From an uncultured Desulfovibrio sp. (GTDB lineage: Bacteria; Desulfobacterota; Desulfovibrionia; Desulfovibrionales; Desulfovibrionaceae): DNA of 5,646 nucleotides. The translations under genes and the position numbers were made by a program. Positions 1 to 5,646 of the stretch are shown here, one piece after another. The stretch lies in contig CAMWVJ010000099.1 in NCBI GenBank assembly GCA_947177645.1, positions 1-5,646 on the forward strand. The letters are read 5' to 3'. Each line of letters begins with the position of its first letter. Within the stretch, counting starts at the first letter, position 1. A model generated the notes under the pieces. The model saw nothing but the letters and a program-made list of their open reading frames with translations. It was not told the DNA's origin and did no database searches.

Positions 1-31
1 TTTTTGCCCGCGGGCGTTTGCCCTCCCCCCT

Positions 32-58
32 CCCGGCGGTCGCGTAGCGACAGCCGGG
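32..58. repeat. Imperfect inverted repeat downstream of the TRIC-like gene
   Basis: Bases 32-42 pair with 48-58 with one mismatch (G38 opposite A52), closing a loop of five or fewer bases. The repeat lies 27 bases past the stop codon of the minus-strand membrane protein gene. It could be a 3'-end stabiliser or part of a terminator for the rny transcript. However, on the minus strand it is followed by a G-rich run rather than a T-tract, so it is not a canonical intrinsic terminator. A separate 10-base palindrome at 6-15 lies just beyond it. Confidence 0.4.
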
Positions 59-85
59 CTGTGGTGCCGGAAGAATCCTCTGCCC

Positions 86-778
86 CTACTCCTCCTCCCG
101 GCTGCCGCGCCAGAGGCGCAGGGTCAGGGCCACGGCCGCGCCGCCGAAGATGCTGGCCCAGGGCCAGAGCCAGCGCCAATCCTGCGGCACGGGCCATGCG
201 CCGCCAAAGCTCGGCGGCAGGATGAGCAGCAGGATGGTCGCCATGGCGCCCAGCGCCGCGGCCGTGGCATACCACGACTGCTCGACCAGGGCCGCGGTGT
301 CGCCGAGGGCCGTGTCGCGCACAAAGCCGGGGGCAAGCCCGGAGAGCAGGCCCAGGGCCAGCGCTCCCGTGGCCCCGATCTCGCGCAGGGCGCAGAACAC
401 GCCCAGCGAGGTGGCGAGGAAAAGCCCCAGGCTGTCCAGCCAGAAAAAGAGGCCGCGCCCCCCGAGCGCCCCGGAAGCGCCCGGAGTTTCGGTCCGCTTG
501 CGCGCCAGCGCCGCGGCCCCGGCGGCGGCCAGCGCCCCGAGCAGCGCCCCGGCCAGCGCCGGCCCGGGCAGCTCGCCCAAAACGAGGCGCGTGCCCGCGG
601 CCCCGTGGAGCAGGGTCTCGCGCGTGAGCCCGGCCATGAGCCCGCAAAGACAGCCCAGCACCACGGCGCCGGTGAAGTGCGCGCCAAAGCCGCGCGCCCG
701 CCACGCCGCGGCGGCGGCCAGGAGCACGGCGCAGGCCGCGTCGAGAAGCTCCACCAGAAGGGCCGTGGCCTCGGTCAC
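86..778 (-). CDS. Divergent UPF0126/TRIC-family seven-helix membrane protein
   Basis: This encodes a 230-residue, very hydrophobic inner-membrane protein. I see about seven membrane segments, near residues 7-25, 35-51, 72-91, 109-131, 134-152, 167-188 and 205-222. Two internally similar halves carry [12 protein letters not shown] (46-57) and [12 protein letters not shown] (147-158). These sit where UPF0126/TRIC proteins (YadS, YicG) carry GGGxxRD, and the WLDSLGLF segment (113-120) and YAT (170-172) also fit that family. Known members form trimeric cation channels or have been linked to glycine uptake; the substrate here is unknown. The triple glycines are replaced in both halves, so function may have shifted. 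The start is GTG, overlapping the rny stop as GTGA with no clear Shine-Dalgarno sequence, which suggests translational coupling to rny. The C-terminus is a short charged tail (SREEE). The family call rests on motif pattern only. Confidence 0.66.
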   Translation of the reverse strand: MTEATALLVELLDAACAVLLAAAAAWRARGFGAHFTGAVVLGCLCGLMAGLTRETLLHGAAGTRLVLGELPGPALAGALLGALAAAGAAALARKRTETPGASGALGGRGLFFWLDSLGLFLATSLGVFCALREIGATGALALGLLSGLAPGFVRDTALGDTAALVEQSWYATAAALGAMATILLLILPPSFGGAWPVPQDWRWLWPWASIFGGAAVALTLRLWRGSREEE

Positions 779-2334
779 TTGGCGAGGCCCACGGCCCGGC
801 GCTCGCGGATGACGGTCACGCGGATCTGGCCGGGATAGGTGAGGTTTTTCTCGATCTTCTCGGCAATGTCCTTGCAGAGCAGGTAGGTGGCGTCGTCGTC
901 CACACTGTCCGCGTCCACCATGACGCGCACCTCGCGGCCGGCCTGGATGGCATACGCCTTGGTAACGCCCTCGAAGCTGGTGGCGATGCCCTCCAGATCC
1001 TCCAGGCGCTTGACGTAATTCTCCAGAAGTTCCTTGCGCGCGCCGGGCCTTGCGCCGGAGATGGAATCCGCCGCCTGCACGAGTACGGCCAGCGCCGTGG
1101 AGGGCCGCTGATCCTCATGATGGGCCGCGATGGCGTGGACGATGTCCGGGCTCTCGTTGTACTTCTTGGCGATGTCCGCGCCGATGAGGGCGTGCGGCCC
1201 CTCGACCTCGTGGTCCACGGCCTTGCCGATGTCGTGGAGCAGGCCCGCGCGCTTGGCCTTGCGCACGTCCATGCCCAGCTCGGCGGCCAGCATGCCGCAG
1301 AGCGCCGAGACCTCCAGCGAGTGCTGGAGCACGTTCTGCGTGAACGAGGTGCGGTAGCGGAGCTGGCCCAAAAGGCGCACGATCTCGGGGTGGATGCCGT
1401 GCACGCCCGCGTCGAAGGTGGCCTGTTCGCCCACCTCGCGCACCTGCACGTCGAGCTCCTGCTGGCATTTCTGGACCACGTCCTCGATGCGGGCCGGATG
1501 GATGCGGCCGTCCTGGATGAGGCGCTCGAGCGCCATGCGCGCCACCTGGCGCCTGAGCGGGCTGTATGCCGAGAGGATGACCGTCTCCGGGGTGTCGTCG
1601 ATGATGAGGTCCACGCCGGTGGCGGCCTCAAGGGCGCGGATATTGCGGCCCTCGCGGCCGATGATGCGGCCCTTCATGTCCTCGCTCGGCAGGGTCACGG
1701 CGGTGACGGTCTGCTCGTTCACATAGTCGCCGGCATAGCGCTGGATGACATTGCAGAGGATGTCCTTGGCCTTGCGGTCGGCGGTCTCGCGGGCCTGGGT
1801 CTCGATCTGGCGGATCATCTTGGCGGATTCGTGGCGCGTGCGCGCCTCGATGTCGGCAAGCAGGCGCGCCCGGGCCTCGTCCGGCGTGAGGCCGGCGATC
1901 TCGGAAAGGCGGCGCTCCTGCTCGCTGATGCGCTCCTGCAAAAAGGTCTCGGATTCGGAGAGCTCGCGCTCCTTGCGGGCCAGTTCTTTCTCGGCCGAGA
2001 GCAGGTCGAGCTCGCGGGCCGCGGCCTTTTCCAGCTTTTCCTCGAGGCGGCCGCCCATTTCGTCCAGCTTGCGCTCGCGCTGCTTGACATCGCGCTCCCG
2101 CTCGCGGAACTCGTTTTCCAGTTCGCGCTTCTGGTTGAAAAGATCGTCCTGCCCCTGGAGCAGCAGCTCCTTTTTCTGGGCCTGGGCCTCCTTGCGGGCC
2201 TCTTCCACGATACGCCGCGCGAGCTCGTCGGCGTCGCCGACGCGCTTGGCCGCGAGATAGCGCTGCACGAGCATGCCGGCCAGGCAACCGGCCAGCACGG
2301 CCCCGCAGAGCGCCGCGATGATGATTGGATCCAT
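775..2334 (-). CDS. rny: Ribonuclease Y
   Basis: This encodes a 519-residue membrane-anchored endoribonuclease that starts mRNA decay, close to the usual family length of about 520. Domains in order: an N-terminal membrane anchor (residues 3-24); a long charged coiled coil (about 35-180); a KH RNA-binding domain with the [10 protein letters not shown] loop (222-231); an HD metal-dependent phosphohydrolase domain with QHSLE (337-341), the catalytic pair H367-D368 in LLHDIGKA, and AAHHED (403-408); and the conserved end [11 protein letters not shown] (501-511). The ATG at 2334 was chosen because it places the anchor at the N-terminus and has GAGG nine bases upstream. The frame stays open further upstream, but that extension is Arg/Gly/Pro-rich and unlike the family. 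The stop overlaps the start of the next gene by four bases. A strong hairpin (2355-2375) lies in the leader just before the ribosome-binding site. Confidence 0.97.
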   Translation of the reverse strand: MDPIIIAALCGAVLAGCLAGMLVQRYLAAKRVGDADELARRIVEEARKEAQAQKKELLLQGQDDLFNQKRELENEFRERERDVKQRERKLDEMGGRLEEKLEKAAARELDLLSAEKELARKERELSESETFLQERISEQERRLSEIAGLTPDEARARLLADIEARTRHESAKMIRQIETQARETADRKAKDILCNVIQRYAGDYVNEQTVTAVTLPSEDMKGRIIGREGRNIRALEAATGVDLIIDDTPETVILSAYSPLRRQVARMALERLIQDGRIHPARIEDVVQKCQQELDVQVREVGEQATFDAGVHGIHPEIVRLLGQLRYRTSFTQNVLQHSLEVSALCGMLAAELGMDVRKAKRAGLLHDIGKAVDHEVEGPHALIGADIAKKYNESPDIVHAIAAHHEDQRPSTALAVLVQAADSISGARPGARKELLENYVKRLEDLEGIATSFEGVTKAYAIQAGREVRVMVDADSVDDDATYLLCKDIAEKIEKNLTYPGQIRVTVIRERRAVGLAK

Positions 2335-2354
2335 TGAAACCAGCCTCGCTTCGG

Positions 2355-2375
2355 TTCGGCGCCCGGGGCGCCGAA
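2355..2375 (-). promoter_or_regulatory. Perfect hairpin in the rny leader
   Basis: A 9-bp perfect stem (2355-2363 with 2367-2375) closes a three-base loop. In the minus-strand mRNA it ends about 20 bases before the rny ATG, immediately upstream of the GAGG ribosome-binding site. No T-tract follows, so it is not a terminator. It may protect the 5' region, modulate ribosome access, or act as a cleavage or autoregulation site; the role is inference. Confidence 0.5.
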
Positions 2376-2552
2376 GGGACGGCACCAAAATGCGCCGCAC
2401 ATCATGCCGGGGCGGCAAGCCCTTGCGGCCAAGGCCGGATGCAAACGGAAGCGCGTGTGAAGCCGGGCCGGAACCGGCCCGACAGAATGCCGTCATGCCC
2501 CGGGATGCGGGGCCGGCGCCGCCCACGGCGAAACGCCGGGCGGCACGGCACG

Positions 2553-2591
2553 AAAAACCAGCGCCGGGCGGCGGAGTGCGCCGCTATCTGG
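2553..2591 (-). terminator. Candidate terminator of the zapA-6S transcript
   Basis: On the minus strand a perfect 6-bp stem GCGGCG/CGCCGC with a five-base loop (2568-2584) is enclosed by CCAG/CTGG pairing (2588-2591 with 2558-2561). Five T residues follow directly (2557-2553). The interior loop makes the hairpin irregular, so this is a tentative intrinsic terminator some 65-100 bases past the proposed 6S 3' end. If real, rny would need its own promoter or readthrough. Confidence 0.3.
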
Positions 2592-2601
2592 CCTGGTTTT
2601 C

Positions 2602-2629
2602 CGGGGGCGCGGCAGGGCCGGCACCCCCG
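2602..2629 (-). repeat. Inverted repeat just downstream of 6S RNA
   Basis: Bases 2602-2610 pair with 2621-2629. The single imperfection is a G-U wobble if read as minus-strand RNA but an A-C mismatch if read as plus-strand RNA, which hints at selection on the minus-strand transcript. It lies about 25 bases past the 6S 3' end. No T-tract follows, so it may act as a 3' processing or stability element rather than a terminator. Confidence 0.35.
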
Positions 2630-2653
2630 AAAGGAAATCCCGCGAACGTTCAA

Positions 2654-2834
2654 GAACCCCAGAGAACCGTGTCGCGCCTGCGGTGCAGAACCTGGTTTCC
2701 CAGGTCGGGCATCCGTATGCGGCCGTCAGGCTTCCCGCCCGAGGCGGGCTTGCACACGGGCCGCAGAGACCGACGCCCTTTTGCATATGCTTGTCAGGTT
2801 AGCGCCGAGGCGCAAATCACGCGGACTCCAGGGA
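2654..2834 (-). ncRNA. ssrS: 6S RNA
   Basis: 6S RNA mimics an open promoter and sequesters the housekeeping RNA polymerase holoenzyme when growth slows. The minus-strand sequence folds into the expected long rod. The ends pair (CCCUGGAG near 2833-2826 with CUCUGGGG near 2664-2657). An apical arm is closed by CCCGCC-UCG-GGCGGG and followed by GAAGCCUGA, much like the GAGAAGCCUUA of the E. coli RNA. The 3' side of the central bubble carries a small hairpin with a GAAA loop (2690-2705), as E. coli does. The stretch near 2672-2689 resembles the conserved CAGCCUGCGGCGG segment. Length (about 180) and position directly after zapA also match the known ssrS context. No clear promoter sits just upstream, so it may be processed from the zapA transcript. 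Ends are uncertain by several bases. Confidence 0.85.
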
Positions 2835-2888
2835 AAATGTCTGCTCCTTGTGCGGGCCTTGGGGGATGCTGCGCCCCGCGGCCGCCGC

Positions 2889-3164
2889 CTATTCTTCGGA
2901 ATTCTCTATCCGTGCAAGAAGCGCGGCAATGCGCCGCCGCGCGTCATTCTGCGTTTTCTTCAACTGCAACAGTTCATCCGCCAGGCCTAGGGCCAGAAAA
3001 GTGAGCAGTATCTCCCTGCTCTGGCCGCCCTGGGACCTCGTTTTTCCGCGCGCAAACCGTTCTTCCACCAGCCGGGCCGCTTCGCGGGCGCGCTCCATGT
3101 CGGCCCCGGCCCGGAAGGCGATGTCAACGCCAAGAACGGTAAGGTTGATGTTGGTATCACTCAC
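2889..3164 (-). CDS. zapA: Cell division protein ZapA
   Basis: This encodes a 91-residue cytoplasmic protein of the ZapA family, which binds FtsZ filaments, bundles them and stabilises the Z ring. The N-terminal globular part starts with the typical beta-strand pattern INLTVLGVDIAFRAG (6-20). A helix with the AREAARLVEERF stretch (26-37) follows, then the C-terminal dimerising helix from about residue 48 to the end (EILLTFLALGLADELL at 51-66). Length is normal for the family. The start is GTG at 3164, preceded by AGTAGG at a spacing of six bases; an upstream extension would run into the preceding gene. Its start lies seven bases after the stop of the ZapB-like gene, indicating one operon, and the 6S RNA begins about 55 bases after its stop. 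Confidence 0.88.
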   Translation of the reverse strand: MSDTNINLTVLGVDIAFRAGADMERAREAARLVEERFARGKTRSQGGQSREILLTFLALGLADELLQLKKTQNDARRRIAALLARIENSEE

Positions 3165-3171
3165 AAATAGC

Positions 3172-3417
3172 CTACTCGACGCTGTCATGCTCCTGGATCT
3201 TGCGCAGCAGGGCGTCGATGCGCTGGAGCGCCTCGGCGCGCCGCCCTTCCTCGCGGGCGAGGGATTCATGCAGCCTGCGGTTTTCTTCTTCCAGCCCGGA
3301 CGATTCCACGCCCTGAGCGGAAAGCTCGGCGCGCAGGTGCGCATTCTCGGCCCGCAGACGGTCCAGCCGGGCCAGGAGTTCGGCGACACGCGCCTCAAGC
3401 TGTTCCAGAAGTTCCAT
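3172..3417 (-). CDS. zapB: ZapB-like coiled-coil division protein
   Basis: This encodes an 81-residue acidic protein predicted to be almost entirely coiled coil. Leucines recur in heptad-like spacing through ELLEQLEARVAELLARLDRL (2-21) and again through residues 42-75, rich in Glu, Arg and Ala. Size, all-helical character and position immediately before zapA fit ZapB, which links ZapA to the chromosome terminus-organising machinery in E. coli and thickens the Z ring. Sequence identity to enterobacterial ZapB cannot be shown from coiled-coil composition alone, so the name is inferred from context. ATG 3417 is the first plausible start. No Shine-Dalgarno sequence precedes it, and a promoter candidate ends only a few bases upstream. 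Confidence 0.68.
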   Translation of the reverse strand: MELLEQLEARVAELLARLDRLRAENAHLRAELSAQGVESSGLEEENRRLHESLAREEGRRAEALQRIDALLRKIQEHDSVE

Positions 3418-3424
3418 GGCTTTG

Positions 3425-3453
3425 ACACTAGCACCGGCACGCCCGTCTTGCAA
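3425..3453 (-). promoter_or_regulatory. Candidate promoter for the zapB-zapA-6S operon
   Basis: On the minus strand, TTGCAA (3453-3448) is followed by a 17-base spacer and TAGTGT (3430-3425), with a TG extended -10 dinucleotide one base before the hexamer. The expected transcription start is around 3418-3419, almost touching the ATG at 3417. This would make the zapB-like mRNA leaderless or nearly so, in keeping with its missing Shine-Dalgarno sequence. The -10 match is modest. Confidence 0.4.
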
Positions 3454-3477
3454 GGCGCTTCTCCGGCGGGGCGCATT

Positions 3478-3522
3478 TTGCGCAAGGCCCGGGCGGAAGG
3501 GCTGCCCGCGGGCCTTGCGCAA
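3478..3522. repeat. Perfect 14-bp inverted repeat between divergent genes
   Basis: TTGCGCAAGGCCCG (3478-3491) is repeated in perfect inverted form at 3509-3522, separated by 17 bases. The central bases can add a few more GGGC/GCCC pairs. Neither side is followed by a T-tract and it lies between divergent starts, so it is not a terminator. The right arm contains the proposed -35 hexamer of the BI-1 promoter, which suits an operator. It could also form a large DNA cruciform. TTGCGCAA itself is palindromic, so each arm is also a possible dimer-binding site. Confidence 0.7.
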
Positions 3523-3542
3523 GTGGGGGTAAATCTTATATA
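3515..3542 (+). promoter_or_regulatory. Candidate sigma-70 promoter for the BI-1 gene
   Basis: TTGCGC (3515-3520) and TATATA (3537-3542) are spaced by 16 bases. The AT-rich -10 stands out sharply in GC-rich surroundings. Transcription would start near 3549-3551, giving a leader of roughly 120 bases. The -35 is a weak match and lies inside the right arm of the 14-bp inverted repeat. Reading the same AT-rich element on the minus strand finds no acceptable -35. Confidence 0.45.
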
Positions 3543-3672
3543 GAAAGAGCAGGCAGGGGGCTTTCCGGCGCGGGCCAGCGGGCGCGCGCATGCCCCCAAC
3601 AGCCCGAAGCATGGCCGCCAGCCGGCGGCGGATGCGCCGAGGCCCTTTCTTCCACCATCCCGGAGGCTTTCC

Positions 3673-4380
3673 ATGGCACCCTTCCCCAATACCATCGCCC
3701 AGGGCCGCGTCTCGAGCGTGGCTTCCGTCTATATGCGCCACGTCTACCAGTGGATGACCGCGGGTCTCGCCGTCACCACGGTGGTGGCCTACGGCGTGGC
3801 CGGCACCCCGGCCATCCGCGACGCCATCCTCGGCAACAGCCTGGTCATGATTTTGCTGGTGCTCGCGCAGTTCGGCCTTGTCATCGCGCTGTCCGCGGCC
3901 ATCAACAAGCTCTCCGCCGGCGCGGCCACGGGGCTTTTCCTGCTCTATTCGGCGCTCACCGGGGCCATGCTTTCGTCCATCTTCGTGGTCTATCCCATCG
4001 CGTCCATTGGCACGGCCTTTCTCGTGACCACGGGCACCTTCCTCGCCATGTCGATCTACGGCACCGTGACCAAGCGCGACCTCACGGGCTTCGGGAACTT
4101 CCTGTTCATGGGCCTCATCGGCATCCTCATCGCCATGGTGGTGAACTTCTTTTTGAAGAGCACCATGATGAACTTCATCGTGAGCTGCCTCGGGGTGCTC
4201 ATCTTCACCGGCCTCACCGCCTATGACACGCAGAAGCTGCGCCGCTTCGGCGAGGGCGCGCCTCTTGAGGACGGCACGGCCGTGCGCCGCGGGGCCATCC
4301 TGGGCGCGCTGACCCTCTACCTTGACTTCATCAACATCTTCCTCATGCTGCTCCAGCTTTTCGGCGGCAACCGCGACTAG
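3673..4380 (+). CDS. Bax inhibitor-1/YccA family membrane protein
   Basis: This encodes a 235-residue inner-membrane protein with about seven hydrophobic segments, roughly at residues 28-44, 55-74, 83-104, 110-130, 142-160, 166-184 and 205-231. Family hallmarks are TKRDLTGFGNFLFMGLIGI (133-151), LTAYDTQKLR (181-190) and LYLDFINIFLMLLQLFGG (215-232). D185 and D218 would correspond to the di-aspartyl pH sensor known from the B. subtilis homologue YetJ, a calcium-leak channel. The YbhL/YccA-like relatives in other bacteria interact with membrane quality control (FtsH) or have unknown function, so the substrate here is not assigned. ATG 3673 has GGAGG at a good distance (3661-3665). A monocistronic transcript is likely because a strong terminator follows the stop codon. 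The long leader contains one small GC hairpin (3614-3629). Confidence 0.93.
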   Translation: MAPFPNTIAQGRVSSVASVYMRHVYQWMTAGLAVTTVVAYGVAGTPAIRDAILGNSLVMILLVLAQFGLVIALSAAINKLSAGAATGLFLLYSALTGAMLSSIFVVYPIASIGTAFLVTTGTFLAMSIYGTVTKRDLTGFGNFLFMGLIGILIAMVVNFFLKSTMMNFIVSCLGVLIFTGLTAYDTQKLRRFGEGAPLEDGTAVRRGAILGALTLYLDFINIFLMLLQLFGGNRD

Positions 4381-4404
4381 CCGGCGCCAAAACCACAGGG
4401 AACG

Positions 4405-4440
4405 CAGGGGCAAAGGGCTCGCCTTTTGCCCCTGTTTTCT
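4405..4440 (+). terminator. Intrinsic terminator after the BI-1 gene
   Basis: A 13-bp stem (4405-4417 with 4422-4434, one G-U pair, no mismatch) closes the four-base loop CTCG and is followed at once by TTTTCT. It begins 25 bases after the BI-1 stop. It ends only 11 bases before the rnr start codon, so it also lies in the immediate upstream region of that gene. Confidence 0.9.
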
Positions 4441-4451
4441 ATTTCCACGCC

Positions 4452-5646
4452 ATGAAAAAACCCAAGAAACACCGCACTGACAGCCGCATCGGCGCCGTAC
4501 CGGCAGGCGACGAGCTTCTGGCCATCTTTGACCGCCAGGCGCGCCCCCTGCGCCTGGACGCGCTTTTGCGGGCCGCGCGCGTGCCGCGCCAGGGCAAACG
4601 ACAGCTTGAAGCTGAGCTTGCCGCGCTGGCCCGCGAGGGGCGGCTCCTGCGCCTCGCCGGGGGCCTGTGGACGCGGCCCGAGAGCCTGCGCCAGGTCACG
4701 GGCCGTTACCGCGCCCTGCGCGACGGCGGCGGCTTCGTGACGCCCGTGCGCGACGACGGCGCGGCGGCCGGCCCCGAGCTCTTCATCCATCCTGTCCAGC
4801 GCGGCGGCGCGTGGCACGGCGACCTCGTGCGCGCGGTGGCGATGCCCGGCAGGGAGGGACGCGGCCACGGCGTTTCGCGCGCGCCCGAAGGCCGCGTGAC
4901 CCACATCCTCGAGCGGGCGAACAAAGAAGTGCCGGTGCATCTGGTGCGGCGCACCGGGGCGACGCTCTTCTGCCGCCCGGCGGACAGCCGCATCCCGGTG
5001 AATTTCAGCGTTTCGCTGCCCGAAAACGGGGTGCCGGGCCTGCCCGAAGGGGGGCGCTTGGAGCCGGGCACGCTCCTGCTCGTCACCCCCGAGGCGGAGC
5101 TGGCCTCTGACCTCTGGAGCGCGCGTCTCGCGGGCGCCTATGGCCGCGAGGACGACGTGGCCGTGCAGGAGGAGCTGGTCAAGCTCAACCACGAGGCGCC
5201 GCGCGAATTTCCGCCGGCCGTGCTCGCCGAGGCCGCGAATCTTCCCGCCGGGCCGACACCCGAGGATATGTCCGGCCGCGAGGATGTGCGCCAGCTCCCG
5301 CTCGTGACCATCGACGGCGCGGACGCGCGCGACTTTGACGACGCCGTGCATGTGGAAAAACGCGGCAAGGGCTGGCTTTTGCGCGTAGCCATCGCTGATG
5401 TGAGCCACTATGTGCGGCCCGGGCGCGGCCAGCCGGGGGCAACGGGCGCCCTTGACGCCGAGGCGCTTGCCCGCGGCAATTCGTGGTATTTTCCGCGCTC
5501 GGTGGAGCCCATGCTGCCGCCAGCGCTCTCCAACGGCCTGTGCAGCCTGAAGCCCGGGGAGGACCGCCTCGCCATGATGGTGGAGCTGCCGCTGGACGAA
5601 AAGGGGCGCCCGGGCGAGCCGCGCTTTGCCCCGGTGGTCATGCGCT
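4452..5646 (+). CDS. rnr: Ribonuclease R, 5' part (runs off window)
   Basis: This encodes a processive 3'-5' exoribonuclease that degrades structured RNA. 398 complete codons are present without a stop; the rest (S1 domain and end of the RNB domain) lies beyond 5646. Order: a Lys-rich start; a winged-helix region (about 20-75); an OB/cold-shock-like domain (about 82-165, with GGGFVTPVRDD and LFIHP); and the RNB catalytic domain from about 250. TIDGADARDFDDAV (286-299) holds all four metal-binding aspartates, D288, D294, D296 and D297. IADVSHYV (314-321) and PALSNGLCSLKPGEDRLAMM (357-376) are also typical. Compared with E. coli, a Gly/Pro-rich loop after YVRP (about 324-333) is several residues longer. 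ATG 4452 gives the normal domain start, yet no Shine-Dalgarno sequence precedes it. The alternative, RNase II, is less likely given the winged helix and motif spelling. Confidence 0.93.
   Translation, partial: MKKPKKHRTDSRIGAVPAGDELLAIFDRQARPLRLDALLRAARVPRQGKRQLEAELAALAREGRLLRLAGGLWTRPESLRQVTGRYRALRDGGGFVTPVRDDGAAAGPELFIHPVQRGGAWHGDLVRAVAMPGREGRGHGVSRAPEGRVTHILERANKEVPVHLVRRTGATLFCRPADSRIPVNFSVSLPENGVPGLPEGGRLEPGTLLLVTPEAELASDLWSARLAGAYGREDDVAVQEELVKLNHEAPREFPPAVLAEAANLPAGPTPEDMSGREDVRQLPLVTIDGADARDFDDAVHVEKRGKGWLLRVAIADVSHYVRPGRGQPGATGALDAEALARGNSWYFPRSVEPMLPPALSNGLCSLKPGEDRLAMMVELPLDEKGRPGEPRFAPVVMR

Larger units (their letters stand above)
2335..2653. other. Structured spacer between 6S RNA and rny
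   Basis: I see no convincing gene in these roughly 320 bases. Open frames crossing it on both strands are Arg/Pro-rich and look like chance frames of GC-rich DNA. It contains several inverted repeats: 2355-2375 in the rny leader, 2464-2481, 2497-2513, 2568-2584 and 2602-2629. It should hold the 3' end of the 6S precursor and any promoter specific to rny. I found no convincing sigma-70-type -35/-10 pair for rny, so transcription from upstream through the 6S region remains possible. Confidence 0.6.

Noticed and set aside
1117..2337. 406-codon open frame on the plus strand opposite rny
   Set aside because: It is the antisense shadow of the clearly real rny gene in GC-rich DNA; its repetitive Leu/Ala/Asp/His content mirrors the coiled-coil codons and matches no family I recognise.
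2335..2526. 64-residue N-terminal extension of RNase Y
   Set aside because: It would place the membrane anchor internally, is Arg/Gly/Pro-rich, and the ATG at 2334 with GAGG upstream gives the family's normal start.
2402..2786. Small open frames crossing the 6S RNA region and spacer on both strands
   Set aside because: Arg/Pro/Gly-rich, no ribosome-binding sites, and they overlap a structured RNA; best explained as chance frames.
3422..3427. TTGACA on the plus strand as a consensus -35
   Set aside because: No -10-like hexamer lies 16-18 bases downstream; the bases belong to the leader of the minus-strand zapB-like gene.
3590..3740. Short upstream open frame starting at ATG 3590 in the BI-1 leader
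   Set aside because: No ribosome-binding site, Arg-rich translation, and it runs out of frame into BI-1; no evidence of a leader peptide.
3172..4413. 413-codon minus-strand frame running from within the BI-1 gene into the zapB-like gene
   Set aside because: Only its last 81 codons (from ATG 3417) look like protein; the upstream part is antisense to the BI-1 gene and highly charged low complexity.
4377..5408. 343-codon open frame on the minus strand opposite rnr
   Set aside because: The plus strand encodes RNase R with all catalytic aspartates; the opposite frame is His/Arg/Ala-rich with no recognisable domain.

Overview
The window is GC-rich bacterial chromosome with G/C-ending codons. Its layout suggests a Desulfovibrio-like organism (Desulfobacterota, Desulfovibrionaceae). 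The clues are a short ZapB-like coiled coil, zapA, a 6S RNA and rny in a row, with BI-1 and RNase R genes beside them. The taxonomic placement is inference from gene order and composition. There is no sign of mobile DNA, CRISPR, tRNA or rRNA.

Minus strand, read from high to low coordinates: a ZapB-like coiled-coil gene (3417-3172), zapA (3164-2889, GTG start), a 6S RNA (about 2834-2654), a structured spacer of about 320 bases with no convincing gene, rny encoding RNase Y (2334-775), and a seven-helix membrane protein that resembles a divergent UPF0126/TRIC protein (778-86, start overlapping the rny stop as GTGA). An extended -10 promoter candidate abuts the zapB-like start codon and would give an almost leaderless mRNA.

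Plus strand: a Bax-inhibitor-1/YccA family membrane protein (3673-4380), with a promoter candidate near 3515-3542 and a good GGAGG ribosome-binding site. A near-perfect intrinsic terminator follows (4405-4440). The 5' part of rnr, encoding RNase R, then starts at 4452 and runs off the window at 5646.

The divergent intergenic region (3418-3672) holds a perfect 14-bp inverted repeat that overlaps the proposed -35 of the BI-1 promoter, a plausible operator or RNA structure.

Functionally this is a housekeeping block. It covers Z-ring assembly (ZapA, ZapB-like), control of RNA polymerase by 6S RNA, and mRNA turnover (RNase Y on one strand, RNase R on the other), plus two uncharacterised membrane proteins. 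I see no clear new defence or mobile system. The most noteworthy items are the 6S RNA, the TRIC-like protein with altered signature motifs, the intergenic inverted repeat, and two genes (zapB-like, rnr) that appear to lack Shine-Dalgarno sequences.
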